Shown here: positions 34,365 through 45,214 of the stretch, one piece after another
Numbering within the stretch: the stretch's first letter is position 1
How the letters are laid out: the number at the start of each line of letters is the position of its first letter
Assembly (NCBI GenBank): GCA_020740775.1
Contig: JAHEWK010000014.1
Span: 496,001-560,000 of the forward strand
DNA from: Ilyonectria destructans
Taxonomy: Eukaryota > Ascomycota > Sordariomycetes > Hypocreales > Nectriaceae
Direction: 5' to 3'
DNA: 64,000 nucleotides
Translations under genes and position numbers: made by a program
Notes under the pieces: model-generated
The model's input: only the letters and a program-made list of their open reading frames with translations
Database searches by the model: none
What the model was told of the DNA's origin: nothing

Positions 34365-36077
34365 ATGGATTCCGACGAAGAATACATGTCGGCTCTCTCG
34401 AGCGACGACGAGATGATGCAAGATAGCGCAGACGAAATGTCTGCTGGTGACGGTGCGTTTCCTCCCCTCCCCCTCCAACCGCCCTTGCACCCTGCTGACC
34501 CCGTCCACTACACAGACTTCGATGAAGATGACTTCGATGAGCCCGATCCCGATTTTGGCCTGGCCAAAGATCTCGAAAGAAAGAAGAAGGCCGCCCACGT
34601 CGTATCCTACAAGGTCTACGAACCGAGCGATGTCCAACGTCAGCAAGATGATATGATCAACGAGGTGAACATGATTCTGGACATGCGCAAGGAGGACGCG
34701 GCCATCCTGCTCCGCTATTTCCGATGGAATAAGGAGCGCTTGCTCGAGGACTACATGGACCGCCCTGAAAAGGTCTTGGAGGCAGCCGGGCTCAGCAGTA
34801 ACTCGTCCACTCTCCCCAAGCTCGAGGCCATTCCAGGCTTCATGTGTGACATCTGCTGTGAGGAAGACGATGGTCTCCAGTCATTTGCCATGAAGTGTGG
34901 CCATCGGTACTGCGTAGACTGCTACCGCCACTACCTGACACAGAAGATCCGCGAGGAAGGCGAGGCAGCTCGGATCCAGTGTCCCTCCGACGGCTGTGGC
35001 CGCATCCTTGACTCTCGCTCGCTCGATCTGCTAGTGACCCACGACCTGACGGATCGATACCATGAACTCCTCAACCGAACATATGTCGAGGACAAGGACA
35101 TCTTCAAGTGGTGCCCGGCTCCGGACTGCCCCAACGCCGTTGAGTGTGCTGTCAAGAAGAAGGACCTGGACAGGATTGTCCCAACTGTGGAGTGCCGGTG
35201 TGGTAACAGGTTCTGCTTTGGATGCCCAAACCCGGACCATCAGCCGGCGCCTTGCTATTTGGTCAAGAAATGGCTAAAGAAGTGTGCTGATGATTCGGAG
35301 ACGGCAAATTGGATATCAGCCAATACCAAGGAATGTCCCAAGTGTAACTCGACCATCGAGAAGAATGGAGGCTGCAACCACATGACCTGTCGCAAGTGCA
35401 AATACGAATTTTGCTGGATGTGCATGGGCCTGTGGTCTGAACACGGCACAAGCTGGTACAACTGCAACCGATTTGAAGAGAAGAGTGGCGCAGAAGCTCG
35501 AGATGCCCAGGCCAAGTCTCGGACCTCCCTGGAGCGTTACCTGCACTACTACAACCGATACGCCAACCATGAACAGTCGGCAAAGCTGGACAAAGACATT
35601 GCACAGAAGACGGAGAAGAAGATGGTCCAGCTCCAGACGGCCTCTGGCATGTCATGGATCGAAGTCCAATACCTGAACTCGGCTTCCCAGGCCCTGCAGA
35701 CTTGCCGGCAAACTCTTAAGTGGACGTATGCCTTTGCTTTCTACCTCGCCAAGAACAACCTCACCGAGATTTTCGAAGACAACCAAAAAGACCTCGAGAT
35801 GGCGGTCGAGAACCTGTCGGAAATGTTTGAGAAGCCGATCCAAGAGTTGTCCGACCCTAAGCTCAAGGTCGACATTATGGATAAGACGTCATATTGCAAC
35901 AAGAGACGCGTCATTCTTCTCGAGGACACGGCAGAGAACCTAGCCAAGGGTATTTTCCTACCTCAATTTTCCTCAAATTCCTCAAATTTACAAAACTGAC
36001 CCTTTTCTACAGGCGAATGGGCCTTTAACTCAGACCTATCAAACCCTACAACTGCCGGGTCGGCTAGCCGTCGCTAG
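34365..36077 (+). CDS. RBR-type E3 ubiquitin ligase, ariadne-1 homologue
   Basis: Three exons: 34365-34452, 34516-35949, 36013-36077; 528 residues. The N-terminus is acidic, followed by a UBA-like region. RING1 begins at C140 (CDICCEEDD...CGHRYC). An IBR follows (CRCGNRFCFGCPNPDH). RING2 carries NGGCNHMTC, with the expected catalytic cysteine C316, which accepts ubiquitin from the E2 as a thioester. The C-terminal helical Ariadne domain includes LERYLHYYNRY. Domain order and spacing match HHARI/Ari1, which neddylated cullin-RING ligases activate. The first intron (34453-34515, GTGCGT..CAG) is inferred because its removal restores the family's acidic DDFDEDDFDEP region; skipping it keeps the frame open and inserts 21 residues. 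Confidence 0.94.
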
Positions 36078-36940
36078 ACTTTGAACGCAAGCAGTCCGAG
36101 GCAGCTTTTGGCTGAAACTGATGTGTCCATGATGGCGTATTTTAACAAGATCATGGGCTCGAAGCCCTGAGCATACCTACGGATGATTTGATCTGGAGTC
36201 GGGATAGAGCCTGTGCGGGCATTTGCCTCGGTATATATTAGACCACGGCAGCATTGTTTGGAATTCCTGGCCATCCTCAGCCGATGTCATCCCTTCACAG
36301 CCCGCATGGTTTTAGAATCATTCTTCCCCCTCTCTTCGTCCTTTTTTTTACTTGTTTCAAACGACTTTGGGAAGTGCTCCTCAGAGAGTCCAGCGAACAA
36401 ATGGGATTTTTGGCGTTGACCCAACCCGGTGGCGTTGGCGCGAACAGGGGGATCGGATGGCGAGGTTTTGTCCATAGATTTGTAAAGAGATGTTTACGCC
36501 CAAGTGGCTGGTGGCATGCATCATGAATTGATATTTCGCGGGTTACGCACACATACTGGACCTCGATGCACCTCATGAATGGGCCATGTGATATTTGCGT
36601 CCTGTTGTGCAACACGAGCAGCATGGGAGGCATGGAGAATAATGATACGATGAAGAGGTATGTAATTTTTCCCTGTTACTCGAACAAATAATGCCGTGCG
36701 CCAATCCGATATTCTGTTCCCGGTCCGACTCCCCAACCCCAGCTCACGCCCCGTTCCTAACACTAACATTGGTATGTACAAAGAGCATCCGCCCCCATGG
36801 TGGAAAAGGTAGCCACAGAAAACAAGAAAACAAGCACGTTAACGCCCATAAAATGCCGGGTCATTACAGGAGAGTGACCTCCACGAGTTGAAACCGTCCA
36901 GTCGGTCTGGAAGATGAGAATATGGAATGAGGTCGGGCGC
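36078..36940. other. Convergent intergenic, ariadne / EXO1
   Basis: About 860 bp holding the two 3' ends. AT-rich patches and a T-run near 36343. No coding or repeat signal recognised. Confidence 0.5.
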
Positions 36941-39285
36941 CTAGGAGAAGGCGAAGCGTGAGAGGTTGAGCTTCTTGGGCGGGGAATCGAAGTCCTCGTC
37001 CTCGCCGTCACTATCGGGGATGATCTGGTCCTCGCTGCCGCAAGTTCGGTTCAATGCCTCGACTTCGTTGAGGTCGACCTTGGGGAGAGGGACGAAGGCC
37101 GGGTTGACGGGGACGCCGGCGAGGAAATCCGTGTTCAGGCTCTTGCGCGGCTTCGGAAGTTTGGGCGACATGGGCTTGTTCATGGCTCGCGCGCCGAAGC
37201 GTTGCAAAGGAGTCATGCGGGAGGCGACTGTGGAGGGTGCGGTCGAAGCTGTGGATACGTCGCTGAAGACGGAGGAAGGCGCTTCTGACATGGCCGAGGC
37301 GGGGGTTACCGAAGAGTTGGAGGAGTAGGAGAAGCGATTAAGACTTGATCGAGGCGTAACGGAGGGTGGTGGCATCGACGCCTTTGATCGAGGGGGTGGC
37401 ATGGGTGCCTCGAACGATGACATTGGAGTTTCATCCCTGAGCACTGACTGCTGACTCTCGGTGGCAGCCGAAGTCGTGGCAGTTTCTTGGCTGCTGTCGT
37501 CAAAGATGGAGATAGACTTCTTGGCCTTGTGGGCTGGTTTCCAGCCGTCGAAGTCGGGGAGATCTCGCAACGCCTCTTCTAGTGAGTCGTCTGACAGCAG
37601 GTATGCATCACTCTTTGCCTTTCTTGGGCTCCTCCGCGGCTTCGACATTGAGAAGAACTTGCTCTTCTTGGGAGAAGCATCCTTCACTTCGGTCTCGTTA
37701 TCATCACACAAGCGCGCTTTCTTTGGGGGCCTGTTCGAGAGATCTGTCGAGGGGGCCGCAGGAAGGCTGGAGGCCGTGGTGTTAGACGATGTTCGTCTTG
37801 AGAGACCGGGGCTGCTCGACATGCGAGCCAACATGTTGGAAATCGGCTCCGTTCGACGACGCTGGAGCCGGGGTGACGTTCGTGTTCGGATGGGACTCAT
37901 ACGTCTCGTTACTCCAGTAGATGTAGGTCGATCCGCTTCGTCCAGGTATGGTCGGGGTAATGGGAACACGCGAGGGACTAGTCCTCCTCCGGTAATTTGC
38001 GTAACTCTCTGAGGATCGACTTCGAAGCAGTTGGGATCCATTTCGCCCATGGGAACCCGATGATGGCCCTTGAAAAAGGAGCTAATTGGTTTTGCGGGTG
38101 GTTTGGCCACAGCCACAGCCCCGGTCGCTGATTGAGAATGCCGTCTCTTAGATGGTGTCAAAGGCAGGACAATAGGTGTTTTTGTGATTGGGTTGACATC
38201 TCCCCTTGCAACAGCCTGAGCCACCTCCGGCTCAACGAAAGACCCAATGAAGGGCATCTCATCTGCAGTTCGCGTTCCATCTAACTCGGTCAGATGCACC
38301 ACTTCCTGCTTCGTGGGGCAAAAGACCCATTGGTGAAGGAATGTTAACTCCGCTTGATAGAACTGGGTTAGATAGTTTTCCGAGACACGTTTGCCTTGGA
38401 ACTGAACCATGCGAACCACACGCTCGGGAGTCTTGCTCTTTCGGAGCATTCGGTAGGCTGTCTTTAATCCCATACCAGGGAGGCCATCCAGGTAATCGCA
38501 TCCACTCAGAATGGCCATCCTTCGGAACTCGGCGTCAGACCATCCCGTCAACGAAACCTCCCGACATCGGCAAAAATCCTTGCGGCTGATCTCGATACAG
38601 TTGCCGTATTGGTCCAGCTTGGTCAACAGTTTCTTCGCGCCAAAAACAAGGAGATCGGAGTCGTCGGAGAGGATGCCGTGGATGAGGCCCTGTCGTTCGA
38701 GGTAGACGAGTTGCGCGTCGGCTTCGTATGGGGCTACGACGTAGGGAATGTCGAGCTTCTTGAGGTGTTGGATCAAGGCGGAAGCCATTTCCGGGGTGAT
38801 GTCGATACATTTTTGGAATTCCTGGGTGGCCTGGGAAGGCTTTCCGGCTTTGAGGAGTTCCATGGCGACCTTTTTTTTCTCATTCCTTTTCTTCTCGCGG
38901 GAATCTTCGGTAGCCGCCTTGCTGGGGAGGTAGTCTCCATCGAAGACCATGTAGGGCGTGACGCCGAAATGGCGAAGCATCCTGACGCGGTGCAAGGCGG
39001 AAGTTATGTACCTAAAGACAATTAATTAGGACCATCCATGGAAATTGCCAGGCGATACCACTTACTTGTTGGTTGGCTTGTCCTGTCCAAGCTCGAGAGC
39101 ACATGAATAGGCGGCACGATGGAGCCACCCATACGCGTCGACGCCGAGGATCTGACCGGCATAGTTTTTAAGCTCTGCAGGCTTCTGGATCGACTTGAGG
39201 AGTGGGAGAAGGCCTGTCAATCAGTCAATATCACCATCCAGTTGGAAGAATGGATAATGTGGAGAGTGGTACCAGATACACCCAT
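36941..39285 (-). CDS. exo1: Exonuclease 1 (Rad2/FEN family)
   Basis: Three exons: a 13-nt first exon (39273-39285), then 39066-39213 and 36941-39011; 743 residues. The N region starts MGVSGLLPLLKSIQKP and has the first metal-binding Asp in GVDAYGWLH (D30). The I region shows the acidic active-site set: MVFDGD, YEADAQLVYL, LSDDSDLLVFG, SGCDYLDGLPGMG. The last overlaps the helix-hairpin-helix that binds DNA. The C-terminal half is disordered, Ser/Pro/Lys-rich, with basic clusters resembling nuclear localisation signals. Known role: 5'-3' exonuclease and flap endonuclease in mismatch repair, end resection and meiotic recombination. Intron 39012-39065 splits the codon before YITSALHRVRM. The start is fixed by conservation of MGVSG across the first intron. 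Confidence 0.96.
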
Positions 39286-40681
39286 CTTGAAAGCGAGATC
39301 GCCTCAGCGACGTTCAGAGGGTAGTTCTTCAAGTCCCTGGCCTGCAGCCCCTCGAGACGGATCCGAAAAGGGCTATGCCGGGCAAGTTTGCAAGTGCATG
39401 TGTCAACAATGGCGCATGGGGCCGAGAGGAGGATTGGACGCGTCGAGGGGTTGTTTGCACGCGATGTTTGGTGGGACACGTCTTGGAAGAAAAACAACAA
39501 GGCAGCGAGGAAGACAGAGAACCACAAGAATAAAGCAACAAATGCAGCAGAACAGGAAGGATGGGCCAAGCTGGCGGGGAAGGGCGAGAGACGCAGGCGA
39601 GGCAAAGGATGCAGAAGCAGAAGAGAGTGTCGGTCGAGGCGGTGGAGTTGTGGTTTGGCAAGTTGTGAGCAAAGCAGCCTGGCAGAGGTTTAATAGGTAT
39701 GTACTGGGTACCGAGGACGCGCCCACCTTACGCCTAAAGCGCGTTGTTAATTAGGCGCGCCCCTGGCCCAGGCTGGCCCTAAAATAGCTTAGTGCCCGCT
39801 ATTGTGGCATTCCCCCAGCAACGTCTTGGGCTCTTAGAGCCTCTGAAAGCGGATGTACCCCGCTATGACGGGCGCTTTGCCCCCTGAAAGGGTAGGTGGC
39901 AATGACCGTCGATCAATAGAACCCTCCAACCGTGATGATCCACGATGCTGGTCTCTAGAATGGCCATGGGCCCGCTGGAGCCTGAATCATGGTGTATTTA
40001 GACTCAGTGATTCGTTGCTGGCAGCAGTCGGAACGAAAGGGGCACTCTTTTTATTGAGTCGCACTGCAGGAATTACTCGGCTGGTGTAGGATAAGGAGTG
40101 CACCAATGTCGTCGCTTTGCTGCAACTATTATCCCATCTTGCTGTGGTGGAACGAAAGAAATTACACATACACTTTCAGACAGCCACGAGTAGTACGCTT
40201 ATCTGCACACATTGATATCATACTTCTGGGCTGATTGATAATAGTTTAGAGGAAGCAGGCATGTTCATACCTCCTGTTTTGACGAACTGGGGTTTTCAAT
40301 GTGAACTACCTAGGGGCCAAAAGCAATACATACCAGCACCAAAAAAGGAGACGCATTAGGGCAGCCCGAGCGTAAACTCATCCGGGGATGGTAATATCTG
40401 TTTGACACGCCAACATATGGATTAACATGGATAAATAGTCCGATTAAATGACCATCATTTATTGCGAGCTTTATAAACCCAAGAGTGTGCTGGTTTAGTC
40501 CTGGCAATCACTTGGACTCGCTCGGTCTTTAGCCGATGAATACCCGCCAGCGTCATGCAGCCAATCTCACCGATATGTGGACCTGAAAAAAAATCCGGCG
40601 ACGGAACCCAAAAAAATCATCGCCGAGCACAACTTACAGAAATAAAATTGAATATCCCGGCTCTACAACTCATCCGCCAAG
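39286..40681. other. Divergent upstream region, EXO1 / TMA16
   Basis: About 1.4 kb between two divergent starts. Open frames at 39119-39754 partly overlap the EXO1 5' end and are antisense shadows. An AT-rich stretch lies at about 40020-40640. No gene or repeat recognised. Confidence 0.5.
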
Positions 40682-41390
40682 ATGCCAGGCTCGCTCGACA
40701 AGACGCGCAAGCAAATCTCCAAGAAGCGCAATGGCGTCATCAACTCCCTCCATGCGAAATCGCGAGACTCTTTGAGGCTCCACAAGGCCGCTGTGAGAGA
40801 CCAGCGGATTGTGAAGCAGGCCGCCACGAGGAGAAAGAAGGACCAGCCGCTCGGTAAGTCCGCGAAAGCGCCCAGTTTTTCGGAAAGGGAAACACTCTAA
40901 CAATATCAGTCGACCGAGTTGCCTTTTTCCAGCAGGCCCTGCGTGTCAAGGATGTCGAGGATATCGCAGTTGCTCCTGAGCTTGAGGAGGTTCAGCGTAT
41001 GATTCACTCGTAAGTCACTGATTGATTTGTTTATTTCCGCCGCTCACCGAAATAGTTTTGTTCATCAATATGACGAAGAGTACCTCGACATCAAGAAGAA
41101 CCGTCGTCCTGGCCGACCCGCCAGCATGAGGGAGGATCTTCTAAGGGACACGAAATCTACTCTCGACACTGAGTACAAGAATGGATTTTGTAAGTTACAT
41201 CTCAGATGTTTCCCAAGTATTTACCAAACCTTTGCTAACCCGACTCTCAGTGATGCCAGACTTGCTAACAACTGAGAGTGTCAACGCACTCCATCTTTGG
41301 GAAGGTTCTTGGTCTTATCTCCCACAACTAAAATGGGTCAAGGTGACGAGCGAGGGGGAGGTCCGGCCTGCCACTTTTCCGTCATCATAG
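40682..41390 (+). CDS. tma16: Translation machinery-associated protein TMA16
   Basis: Four exons: 40682-40853, 40910-41009, 41056-41189, 41251-41390; 181 residues, near the yeast length (178 as I recall). The N-terminus is strongly basic (KTRKQISKKRNGVINSLH). Family-typical segments follow: RVAFFQQALR, FVHQYDEEYLDIKKNRRPGR and PDLLTTESVNALHLWEGSW. TMA16 associates with late nuclear and export-stage pre-60S ribosomal particles. All introns are 46-61 nt with GTAAGT donors. It is convergent with the broken permease. Confidence 0.92.
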
Positions 41391-42034
41391 ACATGGAAAC
41401 GAATTTCTTATGGTTGATGAAAATACTAGAGCTAGGAGTATCTGCTCTTGATTTGGGTTACACCCTCGGCACTTGATGTCCAGTCAGGGGCGAGCCAACG
41501 ACATACCTCGACGACTAATGACTGCTCGATACCCTACACATTCGCACCTTCATTCAAAATCCGCATGAAAGGTCCGCATTCTAGCCATGGGACAAGATAT
41601 CGAAGATGAAACAACGCCGGATATTCCCGTTCATACCTTTCGAGATTCATCTACCGGTTCATACGAGAACGATATGAGATGAAGGGGTGCATCTGGAGGA
41701 TCCGTGGTCATAATTCTAGCCCTCAAGCCAAAACTAAGGGTTTCAGTGGCGGACAGCAACGGGAAACTTGATCGAGTTCAATTTTAGGGGCTTTGGTGGA
41801 GGTGGAGTGCTGTAAAGCAGAATCATAACCCATGCCAAAGTCATGGATTTTGGTGTTTATGGAGGAGGATAAATAGTTAAACAACATGGTCACACTTACT
41901 CCGTCTTTCCTATATCCGTGCCACTTCTCAACCGTACGGTGTCCCTGATAGAGGGGATATAACCCATAGAAATCTAAAAGTGACAGCGACGGGAGACCAA
42001 CTGAGTCACAAGAATTTCGGGACAGCCTCATAAC
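41391..42034. other. Convergent intergenic, TMA16 / permease
   Basis: About 640 bp. Contains both 3' flanks. No recognisable feature. Confidence 0.5.
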
Positions 42035-43355
42035 TTAAATCCCCTTTTCAATATTCTCGTCTTGCCCTGGAGAAGACGAGTCCGAGAGATTCGTGTTTCC
42101 CTCAACGCCACCCCGAAGTCCCATAATGACATCGAACTCCTATTCCGTGGAATGATTTTAGAATTTTGCTCTTCATGTGGCAAAAGCCCGCGAAGGGTAG
42201 AGAGAATAGGCTCACCGGTCCTTCGAACGTGTTACGATATATCCACCAACATGCTACTACGAGGACAGCAAAGATACCAATGACTGCTGGTACGTAGTCT
42301 GGGAGAGTCAGTGATTGGCTAGGAGGCTTGGAACTGATCTGACTTACTCATAAAGTTCGCCGACACAGGCAGGCCCGGAGGAAAACAAAAGAACTATAAG
42401 AATCCGTTATTGGGAATTCATAGGCATAGGAAGAGGTGTCATACCACTGTTGTGATTGCAACGTATGTGGCGGCAATCAAGTTTACAACAATGCCCCATC
42501 TATCTCCAAGCTTGAACGGGGTCTCCGCGGTTTGAAACTTGGCTAGAACCTTTCTTCCTCGTATAATCAAGAGGAAAATAGGGAAGGCGTAGGAAAGGTT
42601 AAGGAAGATGGTACATGACGCAATATATGCGTTGAACGCAACCGTCGGTCCTAGGTACAGCAATCCGAACAATAGGCTGAAGCAAAATGAAAAGACGATG
42701 GCCGCTACTGGGACATTAAGGGTTGGGTGGATGTGTGCAAAGTATTGGTGAAACATGAAACCTTTGTCCCGGGCCATAGAGAAGATTAGCCGGCTCGCGC
42801 TTGTTGTGCAGCCGTTGGTGCCGTTGATGAAGCAAATGGCAAGCATCAACGTTATGACTGTAGCACCGGCGCGGCTTCTTGTTGCTTGGAAAATCAATTC
42901 GGAGATGGGCATACCGGTTGAGGTTGACATGACAGTCGATGGGTTTGCAAGGCAGAGAAGAATGACGATGATGAAAACCGTTCCACTGTCATGGTTAGCC
43001 ATGGTATTTTCAATCAAAGTATCTCTCTTACGTGATTCCTCCGATAGCAATAGCATAAATCATTGCTCGAGGTGCATCCCTAGCTGGGTGTGGCATCTCT
43101 TCAGTCATGTGTAGCACGGCGTCGAATCCGATCAGAGAAAGGGCAGACTGGAGAAGACCAAGCATCCAGGCCATTCCACCAGACCATCCGGTTTCGTTAT
43201 GAAAGTTTGTAAAGACATAGGCTGCGTTTGTTTTCGGTGACATTGAAAGTAGAACAATGCTGATGATGATGACACTGAAGATTGACCAGTACACTTGGTG
43301 GTGGTTAGTCTTTATTAGCTTAAGGGGATGTGCAAATATGGGATCTTACGTGCAG

Positions 43356-43371
43356 CATCATTCCATCGTCC
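43356..43371. repeat. Target-site duplication, left copy (16 bp)
   Basis: CATCATTCCATCGTCC, identical to 49546-49561. It is preceded by G here and by A at the right copy, so the duplication is exactly 16 bp. It is part of the permease exon. Confidence 0.95.
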
Positions 43372-43474
43372 ACTTCCCTCCTACATCTAACTTCCTTAGC
43401 TGCTAATGTTAAGGATTTGGCCAGCCACACACCCATTCTGTTAACACCTACCTGATCAACCGACCTTCCTTGCG

Positions 43475-45214
43475 ATGGCCTCTGCGCCAGACGCCCCCAT
43501 CCCCTTTGATCTAGGGCCTCGAACCCCTCTGCACCTCTCTCAGAATGCGAGGGCTGCTCTCATCCTGGGCAGCGAATATGACATCTCCGAGGGCCCAATC
43601 CACGGAGAGGCCATTAGTACTCCAACGCCCGCGCCAGCTTCTGTTCTCTTGGGAGAAGACCCCTACGTCGAAATCAGCATGGAAGATATGTTCGAACCAG
43701 CAGCTTTCTTAGAAGACCCTCTCGCAGACCTTCTCGCAGACCTTCCAGCTCAACCTCAACCTAGCCCTCGGCCTGGCCCCCAGACCAGCCTACAGCCCGG
43801 CCCTCACAGCCCCCCTAGCAGCGATGTCTTCGAACACAGCAAGGTCTCGGAGCCTGCTATCGCCATCAACCTCTCTGCCGCCGCAGCCGGAGTCGCAGCC
43901 GACAGCCAAGCTGCCCTAGACGATAAAATGAAGGTCTTCCGGACCTTCTGCGCAGCCTTTAACGAAACAGCGAAGCAGTTCCCGACAGGGCGTATGTTCC
44001 GCTTTGCTCAAGAGATGTCGCAGAGCTTCCTCAGTCATTGGGCAAGTGCCCTGACTGGCGATAGCCAGCCGCGACTGCAGCTACCAGCAGCTTCATTGCC
44101 CATCCGATCATACGCTTCCGCCCTCGCTGCCAACCTTCCTGTACGCCTCGCCTCACAGCACGATGAATTCCAGGCAGCCCGAGCCCAGGGGACCGGCCCT
44201 GACCCCCAACGACAACCCCCCAAGCCCCGCCAGACCCGACAACCCCAGGAGCAACAACAACAAGAAAACCCTGCTATCGCCTATGACGACACTAGGGTCT
44301 TTATACGGCTCCACGAGAATTCCCCTGCTTGGAAAAAGCAACCCTTTGCGATACGAACCCACTTAGCCGAGAAGCTAGGTATTAAGCTTGACGCTATCCC
44401 GCAAGCATCCAGGACTAAGACCGGCTGGGCTATCCGCCCAGCGAACCTCGATATCCGCAATAAGATCCTTAATGAAGAAGCCTGCTGGGCCCCGGCCCTA
44501 GGGGCTACTGCTGTTGAGCTCGCAACGAAATGGATTACCTATGTGGTCTCGGAATGCCCGAGGTCCTTGACGGACCTGCTTGGAAAGACTGTGGATTACG
44601 AAGCTGCCCTTAAAGACAAAGTGGAGGCCCAGACAGGCCTACGGGCTGTTAGCTGCCGACCCTCCCGTCTCGATGACCCCACTCAACCTACGAAGACATT
44701 GCTCATTTCCTTCCTCGAGCAGCCGAAGCACAGCTTCCGACTCTTTGGAACGAGCCGGCTAGCGAGGCTGATCCGGAAGACCGCTAGACCTAACCAATAC
44801 AACCTCTGCTGGGACTACCACTCGCGACACAGCTGTGACCGGACTGCCCGTTGCGTTAGCTGCGGAAGGACCCCTCACGAAGGGATGCCCTGCGAATACG
44901 AGACCCAATGCCTCAATTGTCGGGGCCCTCACCCCTCTGACGATCCGAAGTGCCCTGCCCGGCCCCGACGCCAAAACGGCGTCTTGAAGCGACTGACACA
45001 GCCGGAAAAGAGAGGGATCCGGGAGATCGGCGAGCGGCTGTTCCGCCAGCTCCACCCGGAGCTAGCCGCAGCCGCAGCCGGGTCGTCTCCGGCCCCCGAG
45101 GCCGGGGCCCGGCCCTCGTCGCCCTGCGAAGCGCTAATCCGACCTACGGAAGGAACGCCCCCGCCCTCGCCAAACAAGCGCAGACGACAAGCCCTCGAGA
45201 CCCCTATATGGTAG
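43475..45214 (+). CDS. LINE ORF1, Gag-like nucleic-acid-binding protein
   Basis: 579 residues, uninterrupted. The first ~270 residues are Pro/Ala/Gln-rich. A central domain (about 275-430) includes TRVFIRLHENSPAWKKQPFA, as in fungal LINE ORF1 proteins. Near the C-terminus come cysteine/histidine knuckles: CVSCGRTPHEGMPC (C-x2-C-x4-H-x4-C) and CLNCRGPHPSDDPKC (C-x2-C-x3-H-x6-C), preceded by a related imperfect cluster. The role by family is RNA binding and ribonucleoprotein formation for retrotransposition. Its stop TAG (45212-45214) overlaps the ORF2 start. Confidence 0.9.
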   Translation: MASAPDAPIPFDLGPRTPLHLSQNARAALILGSEYDISEGPIHGEAISTPTPAPASVLLGEDPYVEISMEDMFEPAAFLEDPLADLLADLPAQPQPSPRPGPQTSLQPGPHSPPSSDVFEHSKVSEPAIAINLSAAAAGVAADSQAALDDKMKVFRTFCAAFNETAKQFPTGRMFRFAQEMSQSFLSHWASALTGDSQPRLQLPAASLPIRSYASALAANLPVRLASQHDEFQAARAQGTGPDPQRQPPKPRQTRQPQEQQQQENPAIAYDDTRVFIRLHENSPAWKKQPFAIRTHLAEKLGIKLDAIPQASRTKTGWAIRPANLDIRNKILNEEACWAPALGATAVELATKWITYVVSECPRSLTDLLGKTVDYEAALKDKVEAQTGLRAVSCRPSRLDDPTQPTKTLLISFLEQPKHSFRLFGTSRLARLIRKTARPNQYNLCWDYHSRHSCDRTARCVSCGRTPHEGMPCEYETQCLNCRGPHPSDDPKCPARPRRQNGVLKRLTQPEKRGIREIGERLFRQLHPELAAAAAGSSPAPEAGARPSSPCEALIRPTEGTPPPSPNKRRRQALETPIW

